From the NCBI RefSeq assembly GCF_003056725.1, contig NZ_QBKZ01000001.1, forward strand, positions 1,024,486-1,088,485: a stretch of 64,000 nt of DNA. Direction: 5' to 3'. Positions 17,958 to 25,135 of this stretch are shown here, piece by piece. Origin of the DNA: Mangrovicoccus ximenensis (lineage in GTDB: Bacteria; Pseudomonadota; Alphaproteobacteria; Rhodobacterales; Rhodobacteraceae). The translations under genes were made by a program, and so were the position numbers. The notes beneath the pieces were generated by a model. It ran no database searches. It saw only the letters and a list, made by a program, of their open reading frames with translations, and was not told the DNA's origin. How positions within the stretch are numbered: the first letter of the stretch is position 1; every line of letters starts with the position of its first letter.

Positions 17958-18827
17958 CTAGAGGCTCACCGGCGCGGAGGCAACCTCATAGGCACCCTCG
18001 TCCCAGTCATTGCGCAGATTCGCCTCGCCATCCGTGCGCCGGTCCTTCAACAGCTGCAGGGGCGCGTCGGCGATGACCCAGCCGGGCTTGTCCATCGCGC
18101 CGATCGCCAGCACGCCATCGGCCGGAAGACCGCGGTCCGGCGGGGTGTAGATGCCCGCCTGCCCGGTATTGACGTCGATCAGCGGGCAATAGGTCCGGCC
18201 CAGCAGCGTCGCATGGACGGTGACGCACTGGCCTTCGAGCGCGCGGGCCTGGGCGGCGATTCGCAGCCGCCCCTGCCCCGAAGGCGCATCCGTGCAGGAG
18301 GGAATCAGCAGCACGTCGCAGTCGAGCGCGCGCACCAGGCGCGGGAATTCGCTGTCATAGCAGATGACGATGCCGATCCGGCCCCAGGGCGTGTCGAAGG
18401 CGGCCAGGCTGTCGCCGGGCACCATCGCCGTGTTGCTGCGCTCCCAGGGCGTCAGCTTGCGCTTGTCGACCGGCTCCATGCGGCCGTCGGGCAGGCAGAA
18501 CCAGGCCCGGTTGCGCAGCTCGCCGCCGACCCGCTCGGGCGCCGAGCCGGTCACGATGGCGATGCCATGCGCGCGGGCAAGCTTGGCGAGATGGTCGCGG
18601 TAGCCGGTCACCGCGTCGGCCGCGGCCTCCAGCCAGTCGGCGTGTTCGGGGCTGCCGACCATCGCGGGCTCCATCCCGGCATATTCGGGAAAGACCGCGA
18701 TCTCCGCGCCCTTTTCCACGGCCTCGCGCACCCACGCGTCCAGCTTTTCATGCAGCGCCGCGGTGCTTTTCAGCGCCTCGACCGGATAGGCCGCGGCCGC
18801 GAGCCGGATCACAGCTTTTTCAGCCAT
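17958..18827 (-). CDS. Carbon-nitrogen hydrolase (nitrilase superfamily)
   Basis: 289 residues, complete. The Glu-Lys-Cys triad is visible: F-P-E-Y-A-G, D-K-R-K-L-T-P-W-E-R and I-V-I-C-Y-D-S-E-F-P. It resembles bacterial omega-amidase/N-carbamoyl-amidase-like branches; the substrate is not predictable. ATG 18827 lies 19 bp inside the end of the upstream GNAT gene, so the two are co-translated. Uninterrupted. Confidence 0.9.
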   Translation of the reverse strand: MAEKAVIRLAAAAYPVEALKSTAALHEKLDAWVREAVEKGAEIAVFPEYAGMEPAMVGSPEHADWLEAAADAVTGYRDHLAKLARAHGIAIVTGSAPERVGGELRNRAWFCLPDGRMEPVDKRKLTPWERSNTAMVPGDSLAAFDTPWGRIGIVICYDSEFPRLVRALDCDVLLIPSCTDAPSGQGRLRIAAQARALEGQCVTVHATLLGRTYCPLIDVNTGQAGIYTPPDRGLPADGVLAIGAMDKPGWVIADAPLQLLKDRRTDGEANLRNDWDEGAYEVASAPVSL

Positions 18828-19140
18828 ACCTGCAGGTCCTTCACAGTTTCCCCGGTCTCGCCGAGATCGGTCCAGCTGAACCGTTCGATGGCGCCGTCGA
18901 GCGGGGCATAGCCGCGCTTGCGCCAGAACGGGTCGAGCGGGCGGTACTCCGCCGGCCTCATCGGGTGGTCCGCCGGGCGGATCACGCCCGCGAAGCAGGA
19001 CCAGGCAAAGCCCGCCGCCCGCGCCTGCGCCTCGCGGTAGTCGAAGAAGCGGTGGCCCAGCCCCCGGCCGCGATACTCCGGCAGCAGCACGGATTCGGCA
19101 CAGTAGAAGATGTCGTCGACCGCCGGCGCGCCCTCGGGCC
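18809..19140 (-). pseudogene. GNAT-family N-acetyltransferase, C-terminal fragment
   Basis: About 110 codons including F-Y-C-A-E-S-V-L-L-P-E-Y and the acetyl-CoA loop R-G-R-G-L-G-H-R-F-F, then R-E-A-Q-A-R-A-A-G-F and D-P-F-W-R-K-R-G-Y. The N-terminal third is missing; the join to the kdsB start is at about 19140. It does not complement the GNAT fragment at 16337-16602: the motifs belong to different subfamilies. Confidence 0.75.
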
Positions 19141-19554
19141 AGCGTCGCAGCGCAGCACCGGCGTCGCCACTTCGGCGGCGGGCATCGCCCGGAGCCCGGC
19201 GATCAGGTCCTCGACGAACCAGGCCGGGGTCAGCGGCGCATCGCCCTGCAGGTTGACCACGATGTCATGGCCGCCGCCGAGGGTGGCGAGCGCTTCCGCG
19301 CAGCGCTCGGTCCCGTTGCGGCAGCTCTCGGAGGTCATCACCACCTCGGCGCCGAAGCCTTCCGCGTGCTCCCGGATACGGTCGTCATCGGTGGCGACGA
19401 CGACGCGGTCCACGCCGGTGACGGCCATGGCCGCGTCCCAGGACCGGCGGATCAGGCTCTTCGGCTCTCCGTCCGGGCCGCGCAGCTCGACGAGGGGCTT
19501 TCCGGGATAGCGGGTCGACGCGTAGCGCGCCGGGATGATGATGATGGAGCTCAT
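19141..19554 (-). pseudogene. kdsB: 3-deoxy-manno-octulosonate cytidylyltransferase, N-terminal half
   Basis: ATG 19554, immediately after the cysQ stop. About 138 codons of KdsB: I-I-P-A-R-Y-A-S-T-R-Y-P-G-K-P-L, V-V-V-A-T-D-D-D-R-I, T-S-E-S-C-R-N-G-T-E-R and N-L-Q-G-D-A-P-L. The enzyme makes CMP-Kdo for lipid A core or capsule. The second half is lost at the junction near 19141, so this copy cannot be active. Confidence 0.88.
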
Positions 19555-20349
19555 TCAAGCCTGCTGAAGTTCGATCCCCGGCGCGTACGCGATGAAGAAC
19601 GGGTTTGCGTAGTCTTCCTTGCCATATCCCAGCGGCGTGTGGTCGTCAAAGCGCACGACCTTGCCGCCCGCTCCCGCCAGCACCGCATGGCCGGCCGCGG
19701 TGTCCCATTCCATGGTGCGGCCGAGGCGCGGATAGAGGTCCGCCTCGCCGGTCGCGACCAGGCAGAATTTCAGCGAGGAGCCCGCGCTCTTCATGTCATC
19801 GACGCTGTATTTTCCGATATAGTCGTCGGTGGCCTGGTCGCGGTGCGATTTCGAGGCAACGACGCGCAGCGCAGCCACATCCGGGGTCGACACGCCCATC
19901 GGCACGGTCTCGCCGGCCGCGTCCAGGCTGCCGCCGGTTTCCTCGACCGACTGGCCGTCCGCCTTGGTGTAGAACAGCCGCTCCTTGGCCGGGGCATAGA
20001 CCACGCCGCGGACCGGCACACCGGCCTCGACATAGGCGATGTTGACGGTGAAGTCGCCGCGGCGCTTGATGAATTCCTTGGTGCCGTCGAGCGGATCGAC
20101 GATCAGGAAGTTGCCCGCCGTCTCGGTATGGGTCGAGGCCTGTTCCTCGGTCACCAGCAGCACGTCCGGGAAGGCCGCGCGCAGGCCTGCCGAGATATGC
20201 GCATCCGCAGCCTTGTCGGCCTTGGTCACCGGGCTTTCGTCATCCTTCGCCTCGACGGCGAAATCATCCTCGCCGTAGATGCCCATGATGATGTCGCCGG
20301 CCTCGAGGGCGAGACGGCGCATGACGGTTTCAAGCTTTTCGTAATCCAT
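19555..20349 (-). CDS. cysQ: 3'(2'),5'-bisphosphate nucleotidase CysQ
   Basis: 264 residues, complete; M-D-Y-E-K-L at 20349 is the likely start, six codons inside a longer open frame. Inositol-monophosphatase fold with metal-site motifs E-E, D-P-L-D-G-T-K-E-F and a late W-D-T-A-A-G-H-A-V. It removes phosphate from 3'-phosphoadenosine 5'-phosphate or related substrates. It is followed directly by kdsB and lies divergent from a polysaccharide exporter permease, a common surface-polysaccharide setting. Confidence 0.92.
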   Translation of the reverse strand: MDYEKLETVMRRLALEAGDIIMGIYGEDDFAVEAKDDESPVTKADKAADAHISAGLRAAFPDVLLVTEEQASTHTETAGNFLIVDPLDGTKEFIKRRGDFTVNIAYVEAGVPVRGVVYAPAKERLFYTKADGQSVEETGGSLDAAGETVPMGVSTPDVAALRVVASKSHRDQATDDYIGKYSVDDMKSAGSSLKFCLVATGEADLYPRLGRTMEWDTAAGHAVLAGAGGKVVRFDDHTPLGYGKEDYANPFFIAYAPGIELQQA

Positions 20350-20470
20350 CCGGGGCACTTTCCACACTGCACAGGGTCACATGTCGAAGCGACCCTAGCG
20401 CCGCGTTCCGCGGCACGGCAAGCGCTTGCGCGCGCGCGGGACGACAGGTCGCGCTAAAGGAGAAACCACG

Positions 20471-21289
20471 ATGCAGCCGCACCGCGCCGCAAGCCTGTCC
20501 CGCAGCCTCGGCCAGCTGCTGTCGGTGATCTTCGCCGTGACCGTCCGCAAGGTCCGCAAGAGCCATGGCAATGCGGTCATCGCGCTGTTCCTGGCGGTGA
20601 TGCAGACGCTGATGCTGGTCGCGGTGTTCTACGTCATGTTCACCGTGATCGGCATCCGCGGCGCGCAGATCCGCGGCGATTTCCTGCTGTTCCTGCTGTC
20701 GGGCATCTTCCTCTACATGACGTTCAACTCGGCGATGGGGGCGGTGATGTCCGCCGACGGGCCGACCTCGCCGATGATGCTCCACGCGCCGATGACCACC
20801 ATGGTCGCCATCCTCGGCAGCACGCTGGCCTCGCTCTACATCCAGATCCTGTCGCTGTCGCTGGTGCTCGGAGTCTACCATCTGGCCTGGGGCCCGGTCA
20901 CCATCGAAGACCCGCTGGGCGCGGTGGCGATGCTGCTGCTGTCGTGGTTTTCCGGCACCTGCGTCGGGCTGGTCTTCGCCGGGCTGCGGCCCTGGGCGCC
21001 CTTCGCCGTCAAGCTGGTCCACCAGGTCTACAGCCGCGCCAACGTGATCGCCTCGGGCAAGATGTTCCTCGCCAACACCATGCCGGGCCATATCCTGGTC
21101 TGGTTCGACTGGAACCCGCTCTTCCACACGATCGACCAGGCGCGCGGCTTCACCTTCATCAACTACAACCCGCATTACAGCTCGGCGGCCTATCCCGTCG
21201 CAGTCAGCCTCGTGCTGATGGTCTTGGGCCTCATGGCAGAGTATGTTGCCCGCAGGAACGCCTCCCTCAGCTGGTCTGCCGGAACCTGA
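20471..21289 (+). CDS. ABC-2-type polysaccharide export permease
   Basis: 272 residues from ATG 20471 (AAAGGAGAAACC upstream). Six hydrophobic helices and KpsM/RkpT-like features: a cytoplasmic R-K-V-R-K-S-H-G-N lead, F-L-L-F-L-L-S-G-I-F-L-Y, and a closing F-D-W-N-P-L-F-H-T-I-D-Q-A-R motif typical of capsule exporters. It moves polysaccharide across the inner membrane with an ATPase partner not present here. Confidence 0.88.
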   Translation: MQPHRAASLSRSLGQLLSVIFAVTVRKVRKSHGNAVIALFLAVMQTLMLVAVFYVMFTVIGIRGAQIRGDFLLFLLSGIFLYMTFNSAMGAVMSADGPTSPMMLHAPMTTMVAILGSTLASLYIQILSLSLVLGVYHLAWGPVTIEDPLGAVAMLLLSWFSGTCVGLVFAGLRPWAPFAVKLVHQVYSRANVIASGKMFLANTMPGHILVWFDWNPLFHTIDQARGFTFINYNPHYSSAAYPVAVSLVLMVLGLMAEYVARRNASLSWSAGT

Positions 21290-21290
21290 C

Positions 21291-21890
21291 ATGATCAAGA
21301 CATCCATCGCGCTCGCTCTGGTCCTCGCGCCGGGCCTTGCCGCTGCCGAGACCGGGCCGCTGCCTGCCCGCTACGACGTGACCGAGGATGCCGCGCTGCA
21401 TGCCGCACCCGATGCGGCGTCGCCGGAAACCGGCAGTGCCGGTGCCGGAAAGCGACTGGAAATCCTCGGCTTTTCCGAAGACGGCGCCTGGGCGCAGACC
21501 GGCCGCGGCGAAGGCGCCGCCTGGCTGCCTACGGGCAAGCTCGCCCGCGTCGAGGGGACGGCTGACGGGCTGCCGCTGCGCTGCCACGGGACGGAACCGT
21601 TCTGGGGGCTCAACCTGGCCTCCGCCTTCTTCGCCGAATACGAACGCCCCGAGCACCCCGAAGAGCCGCTGCAGGTCACCGGCCGGGACGACGCGCTGGC
21701 CTATTCGGGGCGCGCCCGGCTCTGGACCTTCGTCGGCGACGGGATGCGCGGCCACCTCGTCGTGCGCAACGAGGCCTGCTCCGACGGGATGAGCGACCGG
21801 CCCTACGGGTTCTCGGCCACGCTGTCGCTGGCCGAAACCGCCGGGGCGGTGCATCTGCGCCTCGGCTGCTGCACGCTGACCGGCAACTGA
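21291..21890 (+). CDS. Secreted SH3-like/COG3650-type protein
   Basis: 199 residues from ATG 21291, one base after the permease stop. Signal peptide ([14 protein letters not shown]), a bacterial SH3-like domain (residues 25-85), then the COG3650 module with H-G-T-E-P-F-W-G-L and a closing [10 protein letters not shown]. The family is uncharacterised and predicted to be periplasmic. Spacing suggests co-transcription with the permease. Confidence 0.75.
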   Translation: MIKTSIALALVLAPGLAAAETGPLPARYDVTEDAALHAAPDAASPETGSAGAGKRLEILGFSEDGAWAQTGRGEGAAWLPTGKLARVEGTADGLPLRCHGTEPFWGLNLASAFFAEYERPEHPEEPLQVTGRDDALAYSGRARLWTFVGDGMRGHLVVRNEACSDGMSDRPYGFSATLSLAETAGAVHLRLGCCTLTGN

Positions 21891-21904
21891 GCCCGCCCGC
21901 AAAG

Positions 21905-21923
21905 GGGCGCTGTTGCGCAAATC
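21905..21923. repeat. IS5/IS903-like terminal repeat remnant, copy 1
   Basis: Nineteen bases GGGCGCTGTTGCGCAAATC, identical at 17 of 19 positions to 39975-39993. The sequence resembles the ends of IS903-group IS5-family elements. No transposase is next to it; it lies about 20 bp before the point where ccmI sequence begins in mid-gene. Confidence 0.5.
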
Positions 21924-21945
21924 AACTGACGACCGCATTTCCCCT

Positions 21946-22226
21946 TTCCCCGGACACACTCGGGCGATGTCGCCGCAGCGCAGGACATGACCGACGGCGA
22001 CCGCCAGGCGATGATCCGCGGCATGGTCGAGGGGCTGGCCGGACGGCTGGCCGACCAGGGCGGCAGCCCCGAGGAATGGGCGCGGCTGATCGGGGCGCTC
22101 GGCGTGCTGGGCGAGACCGAGCGCGCGCAGGACATATACGGAGAGGCCCGCACCGTCTTTGCCGCCGATCCCGAGGGGCTGGCCAAGGTGGACGCCGCCG
22201 CGCAACAAGCAGGTCTGGACCAATGA
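21946..22226 (+). pseudogene. ccmI: Cytochrome c biogenesis protein CcmI (CycH), C-terminal fragment
   Basis: About 93 codons ending at TGA 22226. It has the CcmI TPR-like end: [25 protein letters not shown] and R-A-Q-D-I-Y-G-E-A. CcmI works with CcmF/CcmH in haem attachment to apocytochrome c. The N-terminal membrane part is lost. The overlap with ruvX (ATGA) is a native arrangement in Rhodobacteraceae. Confidence 0.8.
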
Positions 22227-22705
22227 TCACCGACGACATCGCCGAATTCGCCGCTGCCCTGCCGACCTTCGGCGCCGTGGCGGGGCTCGACCTCGGCACC
22301 AAGACGATCGGCGTCGCCGTCTCCGACACGATGCGCGGCGTCGCGACCCCGATCGAGACCGTCAAGCGCAAGAAATTCACGCTGGATGCCGAAGCGCTCC
22401 TGAAGATCATCCGGGCGCGCGACGTCAAGGGGATCGTGCTCGGCCTGCCGCGCAACATGGACGGCAGCGAGGGCCCGCGCGCCCAGTCGACCCGCGCCTT
22501 CGCCCGCAACCTCGCGCAGCTGACCGACGTGCCGATGGGATTCTGGGACGAACGGCTGTCGACCGTGGCCGCCGAGCGCGCGCTGCTCGAAGCGGATACA
22601 TCGCGGCGGCGCCGCGCCGAGGTGATCGACCATGTCGCGGCCGGGTTCATCCTGCAGGGCGCGCTCGACCGGCTGCGCCACCTGAAAGGAGGCTTCGATG
22701 GCTGA
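22223..22705 (+). CDS. ruvX: Putative Holliday junction resolvase RuvX (YqgF)
   Basis: 160 residues, complete. RNase H-like fold: [29 protein letters not shown], and F-W-D-E-R-L-S-T with the late Asp in V-I-D-H-V-A-A. It participates in 16S rRNA end processing or junction resolution. ATG 22223 overlaps the ccmI stop and the end overlaps the DUF1289 gene by 8 bp, so three genes are coupled. Confidence 0.93.
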   Translation: MITDDIAEFAAALPTFGAVAGLDLGTKTIGVAVSDTMRGVATPIETVKRKKFTLDAEALLKIIRARDVKGIVLGLPRNMDGSEGPRAQSTRAFARNLAQLTDVPMGFWDERLSTVAAERALLEADTSRRRRAEVIDHVAAGFILQGALDRLRHLKGGFDG

Positions 22706-22884
22706 CAAGGTGAAATCCCCCTGCACCGGCGTCTGCACCGTGCATCACGAGGCACGGCTCTGCATCGGCTGCCTGCGCAGCGTCGAAGAAATCTCGCGAT
22801 GGAAGTTCTTCAGCGATGCCGAGCGCGAGGCGGTGATGGCCGAGCTGCCGTCGCGCGCCGGACGGGTGCCGCAGCGGCGGCGCC
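22698..22884 (+). pseudogene. DUF1289 protein, 3' end replaced
   Basis: ATG 22698 inside ruvX. The first 60 codons are a typical DUF1289 domain with S-P-C-T-G-V-C and L-C-I-G-C-L-R-S-V-E-E-I (four Cys, probable metal or Fe-S site) and A-E-R-E-A-V-M-A-E-L-P. From 22885 the DNA is a 31-bp sequence also found at 48622, and the apparent stop at 22907 lies inside that foreign stretch. Most of the domain survives, so only the tail is in doubt. Confidence 0.8.
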
Positions 22885-22915
22885 GCCTGGACCGGCGCGG
22901 ACCATGACCGCGCCT
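22885..22915. repeat. 31-bp exact repeat, copy 1 (junction overlap)
   Basis: Identical over 31 bp to 48622-48652. In the right frame both copies encode A-W-T-G-A-D-H-D-R-A. The upstream half of the gene lies before copy 2 and the downstream half after copy 1, so the two copies behave as the shared end of two sequence fragments. Confidence 0.9.
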
Positions 22916-23265
22916 GCGCGGCGCTGGAGCAGGCCTTCAGCGGCGATCCGGCCGAGTTCACGGCGAGTTCCGGCGGCAGGCTCTGCGATGTCGGCCTGTT
23001 CCCGCTGGAGCGCTCCGGAGAGCAGGTCACCGCCGTGCTGGCGCTGACGGCGGAGCTTTCGGGCGATGCCGCCGCGGCCTCCGAGGCCGCCGCGGATGCG
23101 CTCCATGCGATTTCCAACCTCTCGGCAGTCAGCGTGTCGAGTTCGCGCATCCTGCGCCGCCGCGCCGACGATGATCCGATGGCAGAAGAGCTGGCCCGCG
23201 GGCTGGAAGACGCCGCGGCAAAGGCAGAGGCTGCCGTAACGGCGCTGAAGCGCGACATCCTGTAG
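22885..23265 (+). pseudogene. C-terminal part of the split gene that begins at 48460
   Basis: Frame-1 segment of about 126 codons ending at TAG 23265, with no start codon of its own. It contains A-C-A-A-L-E-Q-A-F-S-G-D-P-A-E-F, L-F-P-L-E-R-S-G-E-Q-V-T-A-V-L-A-L and a long Ala-rich helix H-A-I-S-N-L-S-A-V-S-V. When attached to codons 1-64 at 48460-48652 through the shared 31-bp overlap it gives a continuous soluble protein of about 180 residues. The family is not recognised; the beta-rich middle could be a PAS/GAF-like sensor fold. Confidence 0.6.
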
Positions 23266-23283
23266 GCCGTCCTGAAACGCAAC

Positions 23284-23307
23284 GGACCGGAGGCACGGCC
23301 CCGGTCC
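23284..23307. terminator. Hairpin between convergent genes
   Basis: GGACCGG / CCGGTCC, a perfect 7-bp stem with a 10-nt loop, between the convergent frames ending at 23265 and 23348. It may serve both strands. Confidence 0.45.
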
Positions 23308-23347
23308 CTGATCCTGGATTGCAGCCCCTGTCAGCGGGCGGGGCTGA

Positions 23348-24514
23348 TCAGCGGGCGAGGCCGAGCGCGGCGAAATCGCCGCCCGTCGCCGCATAGAGAT
23401 CTTCGGTCGAATCGTAGAGCAGCTCCAGCGCGTAATGCGGGTTGTGGACATGGATGCCGTGATCCGCGTTCACCGCCTTCCAGTTATAGGCCGCCTTCAG
23501 CAGCCGGGGCGTCCAGGCATCGTAGCGCACGGCGCGCCCGTCCTGCTGGTCGGCCAGCCCGTCGCCATTGGCATCGGCGAAGAAATACGGGTAATGCGCG
23601 CCGTCATAGACCACCGGGACGCCCGCCACCTCGGCGGCATAGCGTTCGATGGCAGCCATCAGCACGGCGGAGTTCGCCTTGATGTCCTCATAGATGCCCT
23701 TCGAGGTGTCGCCGCTGCCGTCATGGCTCTGGCGCGAGATGCGGATCGCCTTGTCGTCGCCGGTCTGGTGGCAGATCAGGCAGGTATCTTCGGTGACCTC
23801 GAGGCTGTGCGGGTCATGGCAGCTCAGGCAGTCGGCGACCGGCTTGGCGTGCAGGAAGCGGCCGGTATACTCCTTGCCGTCATACTGGTAGCCGAGCTTG
23901 CCGTAGCTGCCGAAATTCGAGGCCGCCGCGCCCGCGTAATGCGGATTGACGAAGCTCAGCTCGGGGTCGGCCTCGTCCTCGGGCAGATCGCCCACGGCCC
24001 GGGTCACGCTGGCGCCCGAGGTCCGTGCCTGGTGGCAGGTCACGCAGGCCGCCTCGGCCGAGGAGGTCACCGGATGCATCACCCCCGAGGGCAGCGCGAC
24101 CTCGGTGATCTGCCCCATGCCGGGATCGTGGCAGGTGGCGCAATCGACCACGCCGCCGACCGGCACCGGGTTTTCCGGCAGGCCGGGCTCCGAACTGTCG
24201 AGTCCATGATAGCTGCGGAAGCCCGCGCCGGAATGGCAGACCGCGCAATTCGGCGGGATCGCGCCCTCCTCGTCCCAGTGGACGAAGGCCTCGGAGCTGG
24301 CATCGGAATGGCCCGAGCGGATCCAGGCGGCGATGGCGCGCGCATTCGGAATGGCGATCCGGTCGGGCGAATAGGGCCCGCTGCGCGGCATGACGAAGGT
24401 GGAGATGCCGGTCCCGGGGGCGGCCTCCGTCTCCTGCGCCGTTGCGGATGCGGAAACAAAAAACCCGGTGAGGGCGGCGGCAAAAAGCGGGAGAAAAAAG
24501 GTCCGGACCGTCAT
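23348..24514 (-). CDS. Pentaheme c-type cytochrome, periplasmic
   Basis: 388 residues from ATG 24514. Signal peptide (L-P-L-F-A-A-A-L-T-G-F-F-V-S-A-S-A-T-A). Five haem-binding C-x-x-C-H motifs: C-A-V-C-H, C-A-T-C-H, C-V-T-C-H, C-L-S-C-H and C-L-I-C-H. Between them lie P-N-A-R-A-I-A-A-W-I and H-P-V-T-S-S; near the C-terminus H-G-I-H-V-H-N-P-H-Y-A-L-E is rich in possible axial His ligands. It resembles multihaem cytochromes of the NrfA/hydroxylamine-oxidase superfamily but I cannot name the reaction. An electron-transfer role in the periplasm is likely. It diverges from an NqrA/RnfC-like gene. Confidence 0.82.
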   Translation of the reverse strand: MTVRTFFLPLFAAALTGFFVSASATAQETEAAPGTGISTFVMPRSGPYSPDRIAIPNARAIAAWIRSGHSDASSEAFVHWDEEGAIPPNCAVCHSGAGFRSYHGLDSSEPGLPENPVPVGGVVDCATCHDPGMGQITEVALPSGVMHPVTSSAEAACVTCHQARTSGASVTRAVGDLPEDEADPELSFVNPHYAGAAASNFGSYGKLGYQYDGKEYTGRFLHAKPVADCLSCHDPHSLEVTEDTCLICHQTGDDKAIRISRQSHDGSGDTSKGIYEDIKANSAVLMAAIERYAAEVAGVPVVYDGAHYPYFFADANGDGLADQQDGRAVRYDAWTPRLLKAAYNWKAVNADHGIHVHNPHYALELLYDSTEDLYAATGGDFAALGLAR

Positions 24515-24650
24515 GGCAATATCGCTTGATCCCTCTCGGTTGGGAAGTGTTAACATGCTCGCATCGGTCCGGAGTCGTTTCAAGATGTATCTAAGATACG
24601 GATTTAACGTCGGAAAAGCCGAAGTTTGAATTTTGCCGCGTGGCCGGGGG

Positions 24651-24893
24651 ATGTCTGTGCCGGGGTTTTGGCCAAAGGGTTTGACTGTCGCGCCGCCGGG
24701 CGTTCCCGGGGATGCCGAACCGGAAACGGTTCTGACCGAAGAGGCCTCTTTCCTGGCCTCGCTGTCCGAGGATCTGCGGGTCGAGCCGCTGGCCGCCGAG
24801 GGCGCTGTGCTGGCCCAGGGTGCGCCGCTGCTGCGGCTGCGCAAACCGGCGGGCGTGGTGCTCACCGCGCCGATGGCGGGGCGGATCACGGTG
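24651..24893 (+). pseudogene. NqrA/RnfC-like redox-pump subunit, N-terminal fragment
   Basis: The probable start is ATG 24651 (M-S-V-P-G-F-W-P-K-G-L-T-V). About 81 codons show the barrel-sandwich pattern of NqrA/RnfC N-termini: P-K-G-L-T-V-A-P-P-G, V-L-A-Q-G-A-P-L-L-R-L-R-K-P and V-L-T-A-P-M-A-G-R-I-T-V-R-V-G. The gene then joins the reverse-strand MFS gene. Assignment is by pattern only; another lipoyl-like hybrid-motif protein is possible. Its 5' neighbour is a multihaem cytochrome, which fits a membrane redox complex. Confidence 0.4.
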
Positions 24894-25123
24894 CGGGTGG
24901 GGACGCGGTCGGCCAGCATCCCCATCGCGATGCCGCCGAGCGCCAGCCCGGCCATCCCCGCGGTGTTGATGAAGGCGATGCCGCCGCGGCTCCAGCCCTC
25001 GGCACGCTCCAGCGGTTCGAAGAAGGCGGACAGCCCGTTGACGAGCTGTCCCATGGCGATGGCGAGCATGGCCGCGGCGGCGGCCGCGATCGCCCAGCGG
25101 CGGGAAGAGGTGTCAGCGGGCAT
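24894..25123 (-). pseudogene. MFS transporter, N-terminal fragment
   Basis: ATG 25123, 12 bp after the cysK-grx stop. About 77 codons with two transmembrane helices: W-A-I-A-A-A-A-A-A-M-L-A-I-A-M-G and A-G-L-A-L-G-G-I-A-M-G-M-L-A-D-R-V. The G-x-x-x-D-R-x MFS motif A follows the second helix. The rest is absent. It was probably co-transcribed with cysK-grx. Confidence 0.7.
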
Positions 25124-25135
25124 GTCCCTGTCTCC

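Noticed and set aside
16337..19140. GNAT pieces at 16337 and 18809 as one split acetyltransferase
   Set aside because: Their motifs belong to different subfamilies and no shared overlap sequence was found.
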